From assembly GCA_946407055.1 (NCBI GenBank), contig CAMJMP010000015.1, positions 1 through 11,033 on the forward strand: 11,033 bases of DNA. Reading direction: 5' to 3'. Shown piece by piece: positions 1 through 5,945 of the stretch. The notes below the pieces were generated by a model, which saw only the letters and a list, made by a program, of their open reading frames with translations, was not told the DNA's origin and ran no database searches. A program made the translations under genes and the position numbers. Origin of the DNA: an uncultured Mycoplasmatota bacterium. Its GTDB lineage: Bacteria; Bacillota_I; Bacilli_A; RF39; UBA660. Each line of letters begins with the position of its first letter. Position 1 is the stretch's first letter.

Positions 1-123
1 ATCATAAACCATTCTTTCTTGTAGAGCATCAAAAACTAATGTTGCTCCAAGAATTTCTAATTTTTTTATCATTTCATCGTGGTTAATTTCAAGAACTCTT
101 GCTTCATATTCAATATTACTCAT
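1..123 (-). CDS. CYTH-domain protein (class IV adenylate cyclase / triphosphatase-like), 3'-truncated by window
   Basis: Only the first 41 codons are inside the window; the reading frame runs open off the left edge. The N-terminus carries EYEAR at residues 5-9, a variant of the ExExK strand that opens CYTH triphosphate-tunnel proteins, followed by an amphipathic helix with a KKLExLGA pattern and then QERMVYD. That order is usual for Firmicutes CYTH proteins annotated as class IV adenylate cyclase or triphosphatase. Family members bind triphosphates with metal ions inside a beta barrel; the substrate cannot be told from this fragment. Start ATG 123-121 has GGAGG at 128-132, only 4 nt upstream. 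The gene lies directly behind a T-box leader, so its transcription should depend on tRNA charging, which is odd for a CYTH gene unless a synthetase or amino-acid gene follows in the same transcript. The family call is fairly good; the exact function is unknown. Confidence 0.72.
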   Translation of the reverse strand, partial: MSNIEYEARVLEINHDEMIKKLEILGATLVFDALQERMVYD

Positions 124-364
124 AAAACCTCCAATAAAAAAATTCATAAATCTAAGGGCGAGAAAGAATCCCGTGGTACCACCTTAGTTTATGAATTATT
201 CATACACTTAATCTCTTAACGCGAGTTACGTTTGTTCTTACATATTTTCAGAACAACACATTAGAAGTGATCTTCAATATTTTTTCATTTTCTAATCTCT
301 CACCAAAATGATTAGTTCTCTTGAAATTACTGGAATATTGACGTCTTCATCAATTGCTTTACGT
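124..364 (-). ncRNA. T-box riboswitch leader, predicted isoleucine (AUC) specifier
   Basis: The minus strand holds the diagnostic T-box sequence AAGGTGGTACCACGGG at 170-185. It lies within a terminator/antiterminator region. Stem I can be drawn: AATATT (334-339) pairs with AATATT (276-281), and below the specifier loop GAAG (345-348) pairs with CTTC (264-267). The 3' side of the loop reads GAAG-AUC-A, which puts the specifier triplet AUC at 269-271 followed by the usual A, as in known glycine and isoleucine T-boxes. A distal hairpin CTAATC/GATTAG carries a GGUGAGAG-like loop. A second hairpin, TTGTTCT/AGAACAA (232-256), would be a later stem of the leader. Uncharged tRNA-Ile should stabilise the antiterminator and switch on the downstream CYTH transcript. 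The T-box call is near certain; the Ile assignment is inferred from loop geometry. Confidence 0.95.
136..197 (-). terminator. T-box leader terminator
   Basis: On the minus strand AATTCATAAA-CTAAGG (197-182) pairs with CCTTAG-ATTTATGAATT (157-141) with a single bulged base, followed by seven T (142-136). The 5' arm takes in the first bases of the T-box motif, so this helix and the antiterminator exclude each other. The Shine-Dalgarno GGAGG (128-132) lies just beyond the T run, so control acts on transcription and not through RBS masking. Confidence 0.92.
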
Positions 365-369
365 GCAAT

Positions 370-399
370 AGTATACAACAATTTTTTTAATCGTGTCAA
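370..399 (-). promoter_or_regulatory. Sigma-A-type promoter of the T-box transcript
   Basis: The minus strand reads TTGACA (399-394), 18 bp, TATACT (375-370). The -35 is a perfect consensus and the -10 has one mismatch. Predicted transcription start is about 362-364, immediately before stem I of the T-box, which supports both calls. It faces away from the mutase promoter. Confidence 0.85.
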
Positions 400-424
400 T
401 ATTATCTTATATAGTTAGTAAGTA

Positions 425-445
425 TGATATAATTTATTATAGGAG
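425..445 (+). promoter_or_regulatory. Extended -10 promoter and RBS of the phosphomannomutase gene
   Basis: TGA-TATAAT (425-433) is a perfect extended -10. No good -35 is seen at 16-18 bp (the region near 405-410 is TCTTAT-like), so the TGn element probably compensates. The expected start near 440 gives a leader of only about 15 nt. AGGAG (441-445) lies 9 nt before the ATG at 455. An earlier ATG at 446 stops after two codons. Confidence 0.7.
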
Positions 446-454
446 ATGATATAA

Positions 455-1828
455 ATGGATAAAGCAATATTCCGTGAATATGATATCAGAGGCGTATATC
501 CTTCACAAATAAATGAAGAAGTAGCTTATACTATTGGACGTAGTTATGGTTCTTATATTCAAGAAAAATTACAAAGAAAGTTATGTGCTGTAGGTAGAGA
601 TAATAGATTATCTAGTCCTCAGTTATCAGAGAATTTAATAAAAGGTATTACTGATTCTGGTTGTGATGTTATTGACTTTGGTTTAACTACTACACCTATG
701 TATTATTATGGATGTATGAAAACTAATGTAATTATTGGTGTAATGATTACAGCAAGTCATAATCCAAAGGATGATAATGGATTTAAGTTTAGTTTTGATC
801 ACCTAGGTAATGCTAGAGGTGAACAAGTTTATGATTTTAGAGATTATACATTAGCTGGTAAATTCTTAGAAGGTCAAGGTAAAGTAACAGAATTTGATCC
901 AAGAGAATACTATAAGAGTTTTATTAAAGAATCTATTAGTATGGGAGATAGAAAGATAAAGGTTGTATTAGATTGTGGTAATGGTACTACTTCTCTATAT
1001 GCAAAAGATATTTATTCACAATTCCCTAATTTAGATATAACAATGATATGTGATGAAAGTGATGCAACTTTCCCTAATCACCATCCAGATCCAGCAGTTC
1101 CAGAAAACAATGCAATGTTAATTGAAAAAGTTAAAGAAGTTGGAGCTGACATTGGTATTGGTTTTGATGGTGATGGTGACCGTGTTGGTTTTGTTAATGA
1201 AAAAGGTGAAATATTACCAACAGATATAGCTATGTTAATATATGTAAGAGATATTATTGATAAAGTTGAAAAGAAGATATTCTTATATGATGTTAAATGT
1301 GGTAAATCTTTAGAAGATGAAATAGTTAAATTGGGTGGTACTCCACTATGTTATAGAACTGGTAATTCTTGGACTAGATATAAAGTTAATAAAGAAAATC
1401 TACCTTTTGGTGGAGAATATTCAGGACATATGTATTTCAAAGATAAATGGCCTGGTATAGATAGTGGTTTATATAATGGTTTAAGAATGTTAGAGATATT
1501 ATCTAAGACAGATAAGAAGATATCTGAATTATCTGATGGTATGAATGTTTATTATTCTACTCCAGAAATAAAAGTTAAAGTAACTGATGAAAGTAAATTC
1601 AATATCGTAGATGATGTTAAAGCTTATGCAACTAGTAAAGGTTATAACATATTAGATATTGATGGTGTTAGAGTTCAATTTGAAGATGGTTGGGCTTTAG
1701 TTAGAGCAAGTAATACTGGTCCTAACTTAACATTAAGATTTGAAGCTAATACTCATGAAAGATTAGAAGAAATCAAAAATGAGTTTGAAGGAAAAGTTAC
1801 TGAATCTAAAACTAAATATATACAATAA
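455..1828 (+). CDS. manB: Phosphomannomutase/phosphoglucomutase (alpha-D-phosphohexomutase)
   Basis: This cytosolic enzyme interconverts hexose 6-phosphates and 1-phosphates (mannose and/or glucose) through a phosphoserine and a 1,6-bisphosphate intermediate. It supplies sugar-1-phosphate for nucleotide sugars of the envelope or glycans. At 457 aa it has normal length for the AlgC/ManB type. Landmarks in order: FREYDIRG at 6-13; the phosphoserine loop TASHNP at 99-104 with Ser101; the metal loop DGDGDR at 238-243; the sugar-recognition loop GEYSGH at 320-325; and the phosphate-binding loop RASNTGP at 417-423. All four domains are present and intact. The GExSGH loop and the following WPGIDSGLY segment resemble dual-specificity PMM/PGM more than phosphoglucosamine mutase. 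It is the only plus-strand gene, divergent from the T-box unit and convergent with the GH25 gene. The family is certain; mannose versus glucose preference is not resolved, and the symbol is a best guess. Confidence 0.93.
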   Translation: MDKAIFREYDIRGVYPSQINEEVAYTIGRSYGSYIQEKLQRKLCAVGRDNRLSSPQLSENLIKGITDSGCDVIDFGLTTTPMYYYGCMKTNVIIGVMITASHNPKDDNGFKFSFDHLGNARGEQVYDFRDYTLAGKFLEGQGKVTEFDPREYYKSFIKESISMGDRKIKVVLDCGNGTTSLYAKDIYSQFPNLDITMICDESDATFPNHHPDPAVPENNAMLIEKVKEVGADIGIGFDGDGDRVGFVNEKGEILPTDIAMLIYVRDIIDKVEKKIFLYDVKCGKSLEDEIVKLGGTPLCYRTGNSWTRYKVNKENLPFGGEYSGHMYFKDKWPGIDSGLYNGLRMLEILSKTDKKISELSDGMNVYYSTPEIKVKVTDESKFNIVDDVKAYATSKGYNILDIDGVRVQFEDGWALVRASNTGPNLTLRFEANTHERLEEIKNEFEGKVTESKTKYIQ

Positions 1829-1862
1829 AAAAAACATATAACTTTGGTTATATGTTTTTATT
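1827..1862. terminator. Bidirectional terminator between the mutase and GH25 genes
   Basis: A perfect 12-bp inverted repeat (AAAACATATAAC 1831-1842, GTTATATGTTTT 1847-1858) has a 4-nt loop. It is flanked by A-rich DNA on the left and T-rich DNA on the right, so both strands give a hairpin plus T run. It starts at the mutase stop codon and overlaps the GH25 stop (1858-1860), serving both convergent genes. Confidence 0.88.
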
Positions 1863-3114
1863 TTATATACATAATATCTATATCAGTAGCTCCACCAATA
1901 CCTGGTACTCTACCAGATGATGTTAATTGCCAGTATTCATATCTTCCTTCGTAAGTAACACGATTATAATATTGAGCTACCCATACTTTTTGTTTTACTG
2001 GGAACCAAGCATTGGCTAAATAGTTTTTACTGCCATATAGCATTCCTTCATAACCAGCTTTTTCTACTACTCTAAAGAAGGCTTCAGCATTCTTAGTTAA
2101 AGTATAGAAGCTTTGATGGAATTCATTAAAGAAGCTCCAGTTTTCCCAGTCGTAAACGATTGGTAATTGTACATCATAATCTTTTATTTGTTCAATAATC
2201 CATCTAGCATCACGTTCTGCTTGTTCTTTAGTACGAGCATAGGTATAAATATAAACACCTACTGGAATACCTACTCTATTGAATCCTTCAATGTTTTCTT
2301 TAAACTTGCGATCAACATAGTATTCATCTGAATCAACACCTGTTGTTCCACCTACTTTGATGATAACAAATTCGATACCTGCTGCTTTAACAGCATCATA
2401 ATCAATATCTCCTTGCCAACGGGAAACATCCATACCTATTTTAGTATTTTCATTTTTATGTTCTTTTATTATTTCTTGTAAATCTATTAGTTCTTTAGGA
2501 GTTGAAGAACCTCCTCCACCACCTGATGGTGGATTTAATACTCTTAGAGTAAAGTTTTTAGTAGTAACATTACCAAAGTTATCTTCAGCACGATATACTA
2601 AATCATAATTACCTACTTGTTTAGTATTATATTCACCTTCAATGGTACATTTTGGAGCATCATCAAAGTCATCTGCACAAGTTATATCTTCAACTAGATT
2701 ACCGTCATATGTTGTATAAACAGTATATGTATTATTTAACCAGATTACTGGTGGTGTGTTATCAATTATATTAATATCAAACGAATATGATACTTCGATA
2801 TCTTCATCATTTATATAATTAAATGAAATAGTTCTTTTACCTATTGTATTAGTAAATATACGAGGGTCATCTATTAACTTACCATTTATTTCTTGAATGA
2901 AATAAGATAATTTAACATTTGTACCATATGCAATGTTTAAGTCAGGAATTAATTCTACTTTAATAGTAGCGTTTTTGATTCTTTCTTGTTCTTTTTCTTC
3001 TTCTAATCTAAGTGTATATGCTTGATACTTAGGTATAGCAACAGAGACAAGAACAACAGCAATAACAATTAGAAATAATGTTATTATCATTAATACTTTA
3101 GTTAGCTTTTTCAT
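1858..3114 (-). CDS. Membrane-anchored GH25 muramidase (lysozyme) with Ig-like domain
   Basis: A predicted cell-wall hydrolase that cleaves the beta-1,4 bond between N-acetylmuramic acid and N-acetylglucosamine. Domains of the 418-aa protein: a positively charged N-terminus and one hydrophobic segment (about 7-27) acting as signal anchor; a charged stalk (about 35-50); an all-beta region, of which 115-192 (DNTPPVI to FTLRV) looks like a DUF5011/HYR-type bacterial Ig-like domain; a flexible linker with five consecutive Gly (198-202); then the GH25 barrel from about 225 to the end. Catalytic landmarks are present: GMDVSRWQGDID with Asp229, YDWEN with Asp322 and Glu324, and a C-terminal GGATDIDIMY with Asp411. 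The enzyme should sit outside the membrane, tethered, acting on the organism's own peptidoglycan. RBS AAAGGAG (3121-3127) lies 6 nt before ATG 3114. No phage genes are nearby, so an endolysin role is unlikely. Confidence 0.93.
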   Translation of the reverse strand: MKKLTKVLMIITLFLIVIAVVLVSVAIPKYQAYTLRLEEEKEQERIKNATIKVELIPDLNIAYGTNVKLSYFIQEINGKLIDDPRIFTNTIGKRTISFNYINDEDIEVSYSFDINIIDNTPPVIWLNNTYTVYTTYDGNLVEDITCADDFDDAPKCTIEGEYNTKQVGNYDLVYRAEDNFGNVTTKNFTLRVLNPPSGGGGGSSTPKELIDLQEIIKEHKNENTKIGMDVSRWQGDIDYDAVKAAGIEFVIIKVGGTTGVDSDEYYVDRKFKENIEGFNRVGIPVGVYIYTYARTKEQAERDARWIIEQIKDYDVQLPIVYDWENWSFFNEFHQSFYTLTKNAEAFFRVVEKAGYEGMLYGSKNYLANAWFPVKQKVWVAQYYNRVTYEGRYEYWQLTSSGRVPGIGGATDIDIMYIK

Positions 3115-3140
3115 AATTAACTCCTTTCTATTACATGCTT

Positions 3141-3146
3141 ATTATA
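3141..3146 (-). promoter_or_regulatory. Possible -10 element for the GH25 gene
   Basis: A perfect minus-strand TATAAT lies 27 nt upstream of the start codon, directly behind the terminator of the preceding gene. The matching -35 position (3164-3169, TTTAAT) is poor and falls in the hairpin loop. It is plausible because the neighbouring junctions are built the same way, but the match could be chance in AT-rich DNA. Confidence 0.45.
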
Positions 3147-3178
3147 TAATAAAACATAAAACTATTAAAGTTTTATGT
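3147..3178 (-). terminator. Terminator after the miaB/163-aa operon
   Basis: A perfect 10-bp inverted repeat (ACATAAAACT and AGTTTTATGT, at 3154-3163 and 3169-3178) has a 5-nt loop and is followed on the minus strand by TTTATTATAT. The hairpin includes the last codons and the stop of the 163-aa gene. The T run is interrupted, so termination may be partial and some readthrough into the GH25 gene is possible. Confidence 0.72.
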
Positions 3179-3664
3179 CATAGAATATTCAATACTTATT
3201 ATTTTACCTTCGGATACGATAAAAGATAAACATGTATCGTTTAATACATATTGATAAACATTATCTTTATAAACAGTTGCTTGGTTATATGTGTTTACAA
3301 TATAACTCTCTGGATCACCTAGACCTATTCCTTCATTAGTATAAATATTATCACCTGTGAATAGAATAGATTTGATTCTTTCAACATTACCATCATAATA
3401 AGTTTCTACTTGAAAGTTATCATAATAATAAATATGACCAGGATAGTTAGAATCACTTTCTCTTTCATCATTGTATTTGCCTAAAACAGATAAATAGTTT
3501 TGAAAGTTATTATTTATTCTAATATCAACATTATTATAAGTAAGATAATAACTTGTTATTTCTTTTAAGTTCTTATTAGTTTTAGTTTGATTATTACGAG
3601 GAATAAAGATTACTAAAGCAATAATTACAATTATAAAGACAATTAATTGTTTTAAGAATTTCAT
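3173..3664 (-). CDS. Membrane-anchored hypothetical protein, 163 aa
   Basis: I do not recognise a named family. The protein has a short basic start (MKFLKQ), a single strongly hydrophobic segment (about 7-21), and then a hydrophilic, Asn- and Tyr-rich domain of about 140 residues that should lie outside the membrane. No lipobox cysteine is visible, so a signal anchor is more likely than a lipoprotein. The segment EGIGLGDPESYIVNTYN (111-127) fits a pattern I associate with small extracytoplasmic Firmicutes domains, roughly 'GI.xGDs.edVi..YG', preceded by strand-rich sequence with YYYDNFQVETYYDG; this is a loose resemblance. Its ATG (3664-3662) overlaps the miaB TGA as ATGA and no strong RBS precedes it (only GGA about 10 nt upstream). 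Translation therefore probably depends on ribosomes finishing miaB. The functional link to tRNA modification is unclear. Confidence 0.8.
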   Translation of the reverse strand: MKFLKQLIVFIIVIIALVIFIPRNNQTKTNKNLKEITSYYLTYNNVDIRINNNFQNYLSVLGKYNDERESDSNYPGHIYYYDNFQVETYYDGNVERIKSILFTGDNIYTNEGIGLGDPESYIVNTYNQATVYKDNVYQYVLNDTCLSFIVSEGKIISIEYSMT

Positions 3665-5064
3665 ACTAGAGTTCCATCTAAGCTAAAGCTTTTAGCATCA
3701 GTTATTTTAACATCTACTATTTCACCTATTTTATCTTTAGCATTTTCTACATTAACTAATTTCATTGTTTCAGTATAACCAAATACTTTGTTTGGATCTT
3801 TTTCACTTGGTCCTTCAATTAGAACCTTAACAGTTTTATCTAAATATTTTTTATTAGCTTCTAAACTATATTTATTAATTAATTCATTTAGACGATGTAA
3901 TCTATCCTCTTTAGTTTTTAGATCAACTTTATCATCAATTTGAGCTGCTGGTGTTCCTTCACGTGGTGAGAAGATAAAGGTGAAAGCACTATCAAACTTA
4001 CAAATATTTACTACATCTAAAGTATCTTGGAATTGTTCTTCTGTTTCATTAGGGAAACCAACAATGATATCTGTTGTTATTGAACAATCTTTAACTTTTT
4101 CTCTAATCTTTTTATATAATTCAAGATATTCTTCTTTAGTATATCTTCTACCCATTAGTTTTAAGATTCTTGATGAACCTGATTGTAATGGTAGATGAAT
4201 ATATGGCATTACATTATCATTCTTAGCTATTACATCTATCATTTCATCGGTGAAATCCCATGGATGAGAAGTAACGAATCTAACACGAGGGATTCCTGTA
4301 TCACTTACTTTTTGTAATAGTTCTGCAAATGATATTTCATCATCTAATTCTTTTCCGTAGGCATTAACATTTTGACCTAATAAAGTAACTTCTTTGTATC
4401 CTTTTTTAACTAGGTCTTCTACTTCTTTAATGATCATGCAACTTCTTCTACTTCTTTGTTTACCTCTAGTATAAGGAACTATACAGTAAGTACAGAATTT
4501 ATCACAACCATATTGAATATTAACCCATGCTTTGATATTAGAATCTCGTTTATAATCAACATTCTCATATACTTTGCCTTCGCATGAATACACATTTATT
4601 TCTTGTTTTTTATTTTTCTTTAAGATTAAATCTTGTAATTCATGAATATTATGAGTACCGAAAACTATATCAACATATTTATGTTTAGTCATGATTTCAT
4701 TAACAACATTTTCTTCTTGAGCCATGCAACCACAAATACCAACTATCATATTCTTCTTGTCTTTTTTAGCATGCTTACAACGACCTAAGAAACCAAATAG
4801 TTTTTCATGAGCGTTTTCACGAATAGCACAAGTATTTAGAATTACGATATCAGCATTCTCTAGTTCATCTGTACTAGTGAAACCTAGTGACTCTAAACGA
4901 GCGGCGATTTCTTCTGAATCATGAACATTCATTTGGCAACCATAGGTTCTAATGAAATATTTTTGATTCGCGAATGTATTTTTATCATATTTTTGATCTA
5001 AATTAACATATTCTACTTCTTCATCAGTTCTCTTTTTGGCAGCTTTTAAATCTGGTAAATTCAT
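3661..5064 (-). CDS. miaB: tRNA-2-methylthio-N6-dimethylallyladenosine synthase MiaB
   Basis: A radical-SAM methylthiotransferase that converts i6A37 to ms2i6A37 in tRNAs reading UNN codons, using two [4Fe-4S] clusters. With the start chosen here it has 467 aa, close to the family's usual length. The N-terminal MTTase domain has cysteines at 43 (TYGCQMN), 79 (NTCAIREN) and 113 (GCMAQ). The radical-SAM triad is CDKFCTYC, cysteines 187, 191 and 194. The segment PYTRGKQRSR follows, and a C-terminal TRAM domain covers about 405-467. The ATG at 5064 is preferred because GGAAGTG (5070-5076) lies 5 nt upstream and an extended -10 lies just above it. A longer frame would begin with TTG at 5085, inside that promoter. 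It is the first gene of a pair with the 163-aa protein. MiaB needs i6A made by MiaA, which is not in the window. Confidence 0.96.
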   Translation of the reverse strand: MNLPDLKAAKKRTDEEVEYVNLDQKYDKNTFANQKYFIRTYGCQMNVHDSEEIAARLESLGFTSTDELENADIVILNTCAIRENAHEKLFGFLGRCKHAKKDKKNMIVGICGCMAQEENVVNEIMTKHKYVDIVFGTHNIHELQDLILKKNKKQEINVYSCEGKVYENVDYKRDSNIKAWVNIQYGCDKFCTYCIVPYTRGKQRSRRSCMIIKEVEDLVKKGYKEVTLLGQNVNAYGKELDDEISFAELLQKVSDTGIPRVRFVTSHPWDFTDEMIDVIAKNDNVMPYIHLPLQSGSSRILKLMGRRYTKEEYLELYKKIREKVKDCSITTDIIVGFPNETEEQFQDTLDVVNICKFDSAFTFIFSPREGTPAAQIDDKVDLKTKEDRLHRLNELINKYSLEANKKYLDKTVKVLIEGPSEKDPNKVFGYTETMKLVNVENAKDKIGEIVDVKITDAKSFSLDGTLV

Positions 5065-5084
5065 AATATCACTTCCGTTTATCA

Positions 5085-5093
5085 ATTATATCA
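5085..5093 (-). promoter_or_regulatory. Extended -10 promoter of miaB
   Basis: The minus strand reads TGA-TATAAT (5093-5085), the same nonamer as in front of the mutase gene. The -35 position (around 5108-5113, TATAAA) is weak and falls inside the upstream terminator. The predicted start near 5078 leaves just enough leader for the GGAAGTG ribosome site. This supports ATG 5064, since the TTG at 5085 overlaps the -10 box. Confidence 0.68.
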
Positions 5094-5125
5094 AATAAAA
5101 AGTACTTTTTATAGTGAAAAAGTAC
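5094..5125 (-). terminator. Terminator of the 246-aa gene
   Basis: On the minus strand GTACTTTTT (5125-5117) pairs with AAAAAGTAC (5110-5102) across a 6-nt loop, followed by TTTTTATTT. The 9-bp stem overlaps the last codons and the stop (5111-5109) of the 246-aa gene, and its T tract runs straight into the miaB promoter. Confidence 0.82.
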
Positions 5126-5849
5126 GGTTTTTCTTTATTATTTCTTCTACTTCTGGATGATTTTCAATATTATTGATTCTAGTATATAATCTTATGTCAG
5201 TGTCTAAATCTATTGCTGATAGATTTATACCATTCTTTTCGATGTTTGCTAGGATGTATTCTTTCTTTTTAGGATCGATTGTACTAGCTTTTATTATATA
5301 TACTAATTCAAATAAATCTAATTGTAAGATAGCACATAAGTAGTTAAGAACATAAAGTAATGTTTTACCACTTAAGGTATTTAATACACCAGTTAAAATC
5401 CATAATGTAAATGTTACTTTTTTATATCTGTATGATTTATAATCCGGGTTATTTCCATAGAAAGCAGCACTAAATAAGTATTTAATTTTCTCTCCTAATG
5501 TTCTTAGTTCTCTTATATCTAGATTTTTCTTTCTGATACCTATTTTTTTGATACCTTTATATAATTCTACTAATTTATCTGATTCATATGTAGGAAAGTA
5601 TAATGTTCCATAGACACTATATGAAGCTACGGATAACGCATATGGTTTCTTTGGCTCATTAATAGTATCTGTTTGGGTTGGAACAGTATAATCTTCTATA
5701 TTATTTAGATTAACACCTACTATGGCGATTCCGTCTTCTACTACAGCTCCTGTATTCTTTAATTGTGCATATATTTTAGGATTACGGAATGCTAATAGTG
5801 TAGATTCGCCATCTTTATTATAATCAAATTTTTTATTTATCTTATTCAT
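5109..5849 (-). CDS. Hypothetical protein, 246 aa, no recognised family
   Basis: No signal peptide and no known catalytic motif is visible. The first 60 residues are polar, with short beta-like segments (GIAIVGVNL at 40-48). Residues 70-88 are Tyr/Ser-rich (SVASYSVYGTLYFP). A basic stretch (KKIGIRKKNLDIRELR, 101-116) precedes a hydrophobic, helix-rich region at about 147-187 (FTLWILTGVLN, LLYVLNYLCAILQLDLFELVYII). The tail is charged and ends KKNRTFSL. The hydrophobic part could be two membrane helices or a buried helical core; its interspersed polar residues make me favour a soluble helical domain. AAGGGG (5855-5860) is the ribosome site for ATG 5849. The gene has its own promoter and terminator, so it is a single-gene unit between the zinc-ribbon gene and miaB. 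It is very likely a real gene: long frame, good RBS and family-like codon use. Confidence 0.8.
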   Translation of the reverse strand: MNKINKKFDYNKDGESTLLAFRNPKIYAQLKNTGAVVEDGIAIVGVNLNNIEDYTVPTQTDTINEPKKPYALSVASYSVYGTLYFPTYESDKLVELYKGIKKIGIRKKNLDIRELRTLGEKIKYLFSAAFYGNNPDYKSYRYKKVTFTLWILTGVLNTLSGKTLLYVLNYLCAILQLDLFELVYIIKASTIDPKKKEYILANIEKNGINLSAIDLDTDIRLYTRINNIENHPEVEEIIKKNRTFSL

Positions 5850-5873
5850 AAAAACCCCTTATTCATACTAATA

Positions 5874-5902
5874 ATTTTAGATTATATGGGGTTTTTCGTC
5901 AA
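5874..5902 (-). promoter_or_regulatory. Promoter of the 246-aa gene
   Basis: The minus strand reads TTGACG (5902-5897), 17 bp, TAAAAT (5879-5874), with one mismatch from consensus in each box. The expected start is about 5867, some 18 nt before the ATG. A perfect TATAAT at 5886-5881 lies inside the spacer and is an alternative -10, with a worse -35 at the correct distance. Confidence 0.65.
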
Positions 5903-5909
5903 ATTTTGC

Positions 5910-5940
5910 CATATAAAAAAGGCAATTCTGTTGCCTTTTT
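5910..5940 (-). terminator. Terminator of the zinc-ribbon gene
   Basis: A perfect 10-bp inverted repeat (AAAAAGGCAA 5916-5925, TTGCCTTTTT 5931-5940) has a 5-nt loop. On the minus strand it is followed by a T run. It begins 5 nt after the TAG stop of the 562-aa gene (5946-5948). Confidence 0.9.
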
Positions 5941-5945
5941 AATTA

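Noticed and set aside
1858..3114. Prophage endolysin
   Set aside because: There is an N-terminal membrane anchor and Ig-like spacer, no holin or phage structural gene nearby, and housekeeping neighbours.
3980..4198. 72-codon plus-strand frame inside miaB, and similar ones at 8463-8660 and 9730-9927
   Set aside because: They lie wholly or largely antisense to strong coding regions, have no RBS, and give unlikely protein composition.
5065..5085. TTG start giving MiaB seven more residues
   Set aside because: The TTG overlaps the TATAAT box and has no ribosome binding site; ATG 5064 has GGAAGTG at good spacing.
5850..5896. Inverted repeat AAAAACCCC / GGGGTTTTT that could mask the ribosome site of the 246-aa gene
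   Set aside because: The predicted transcription start (about 5867) lies inside the loop, so the upstream arm would not be in the mRNA. It would matter only if a start further upstream exists.
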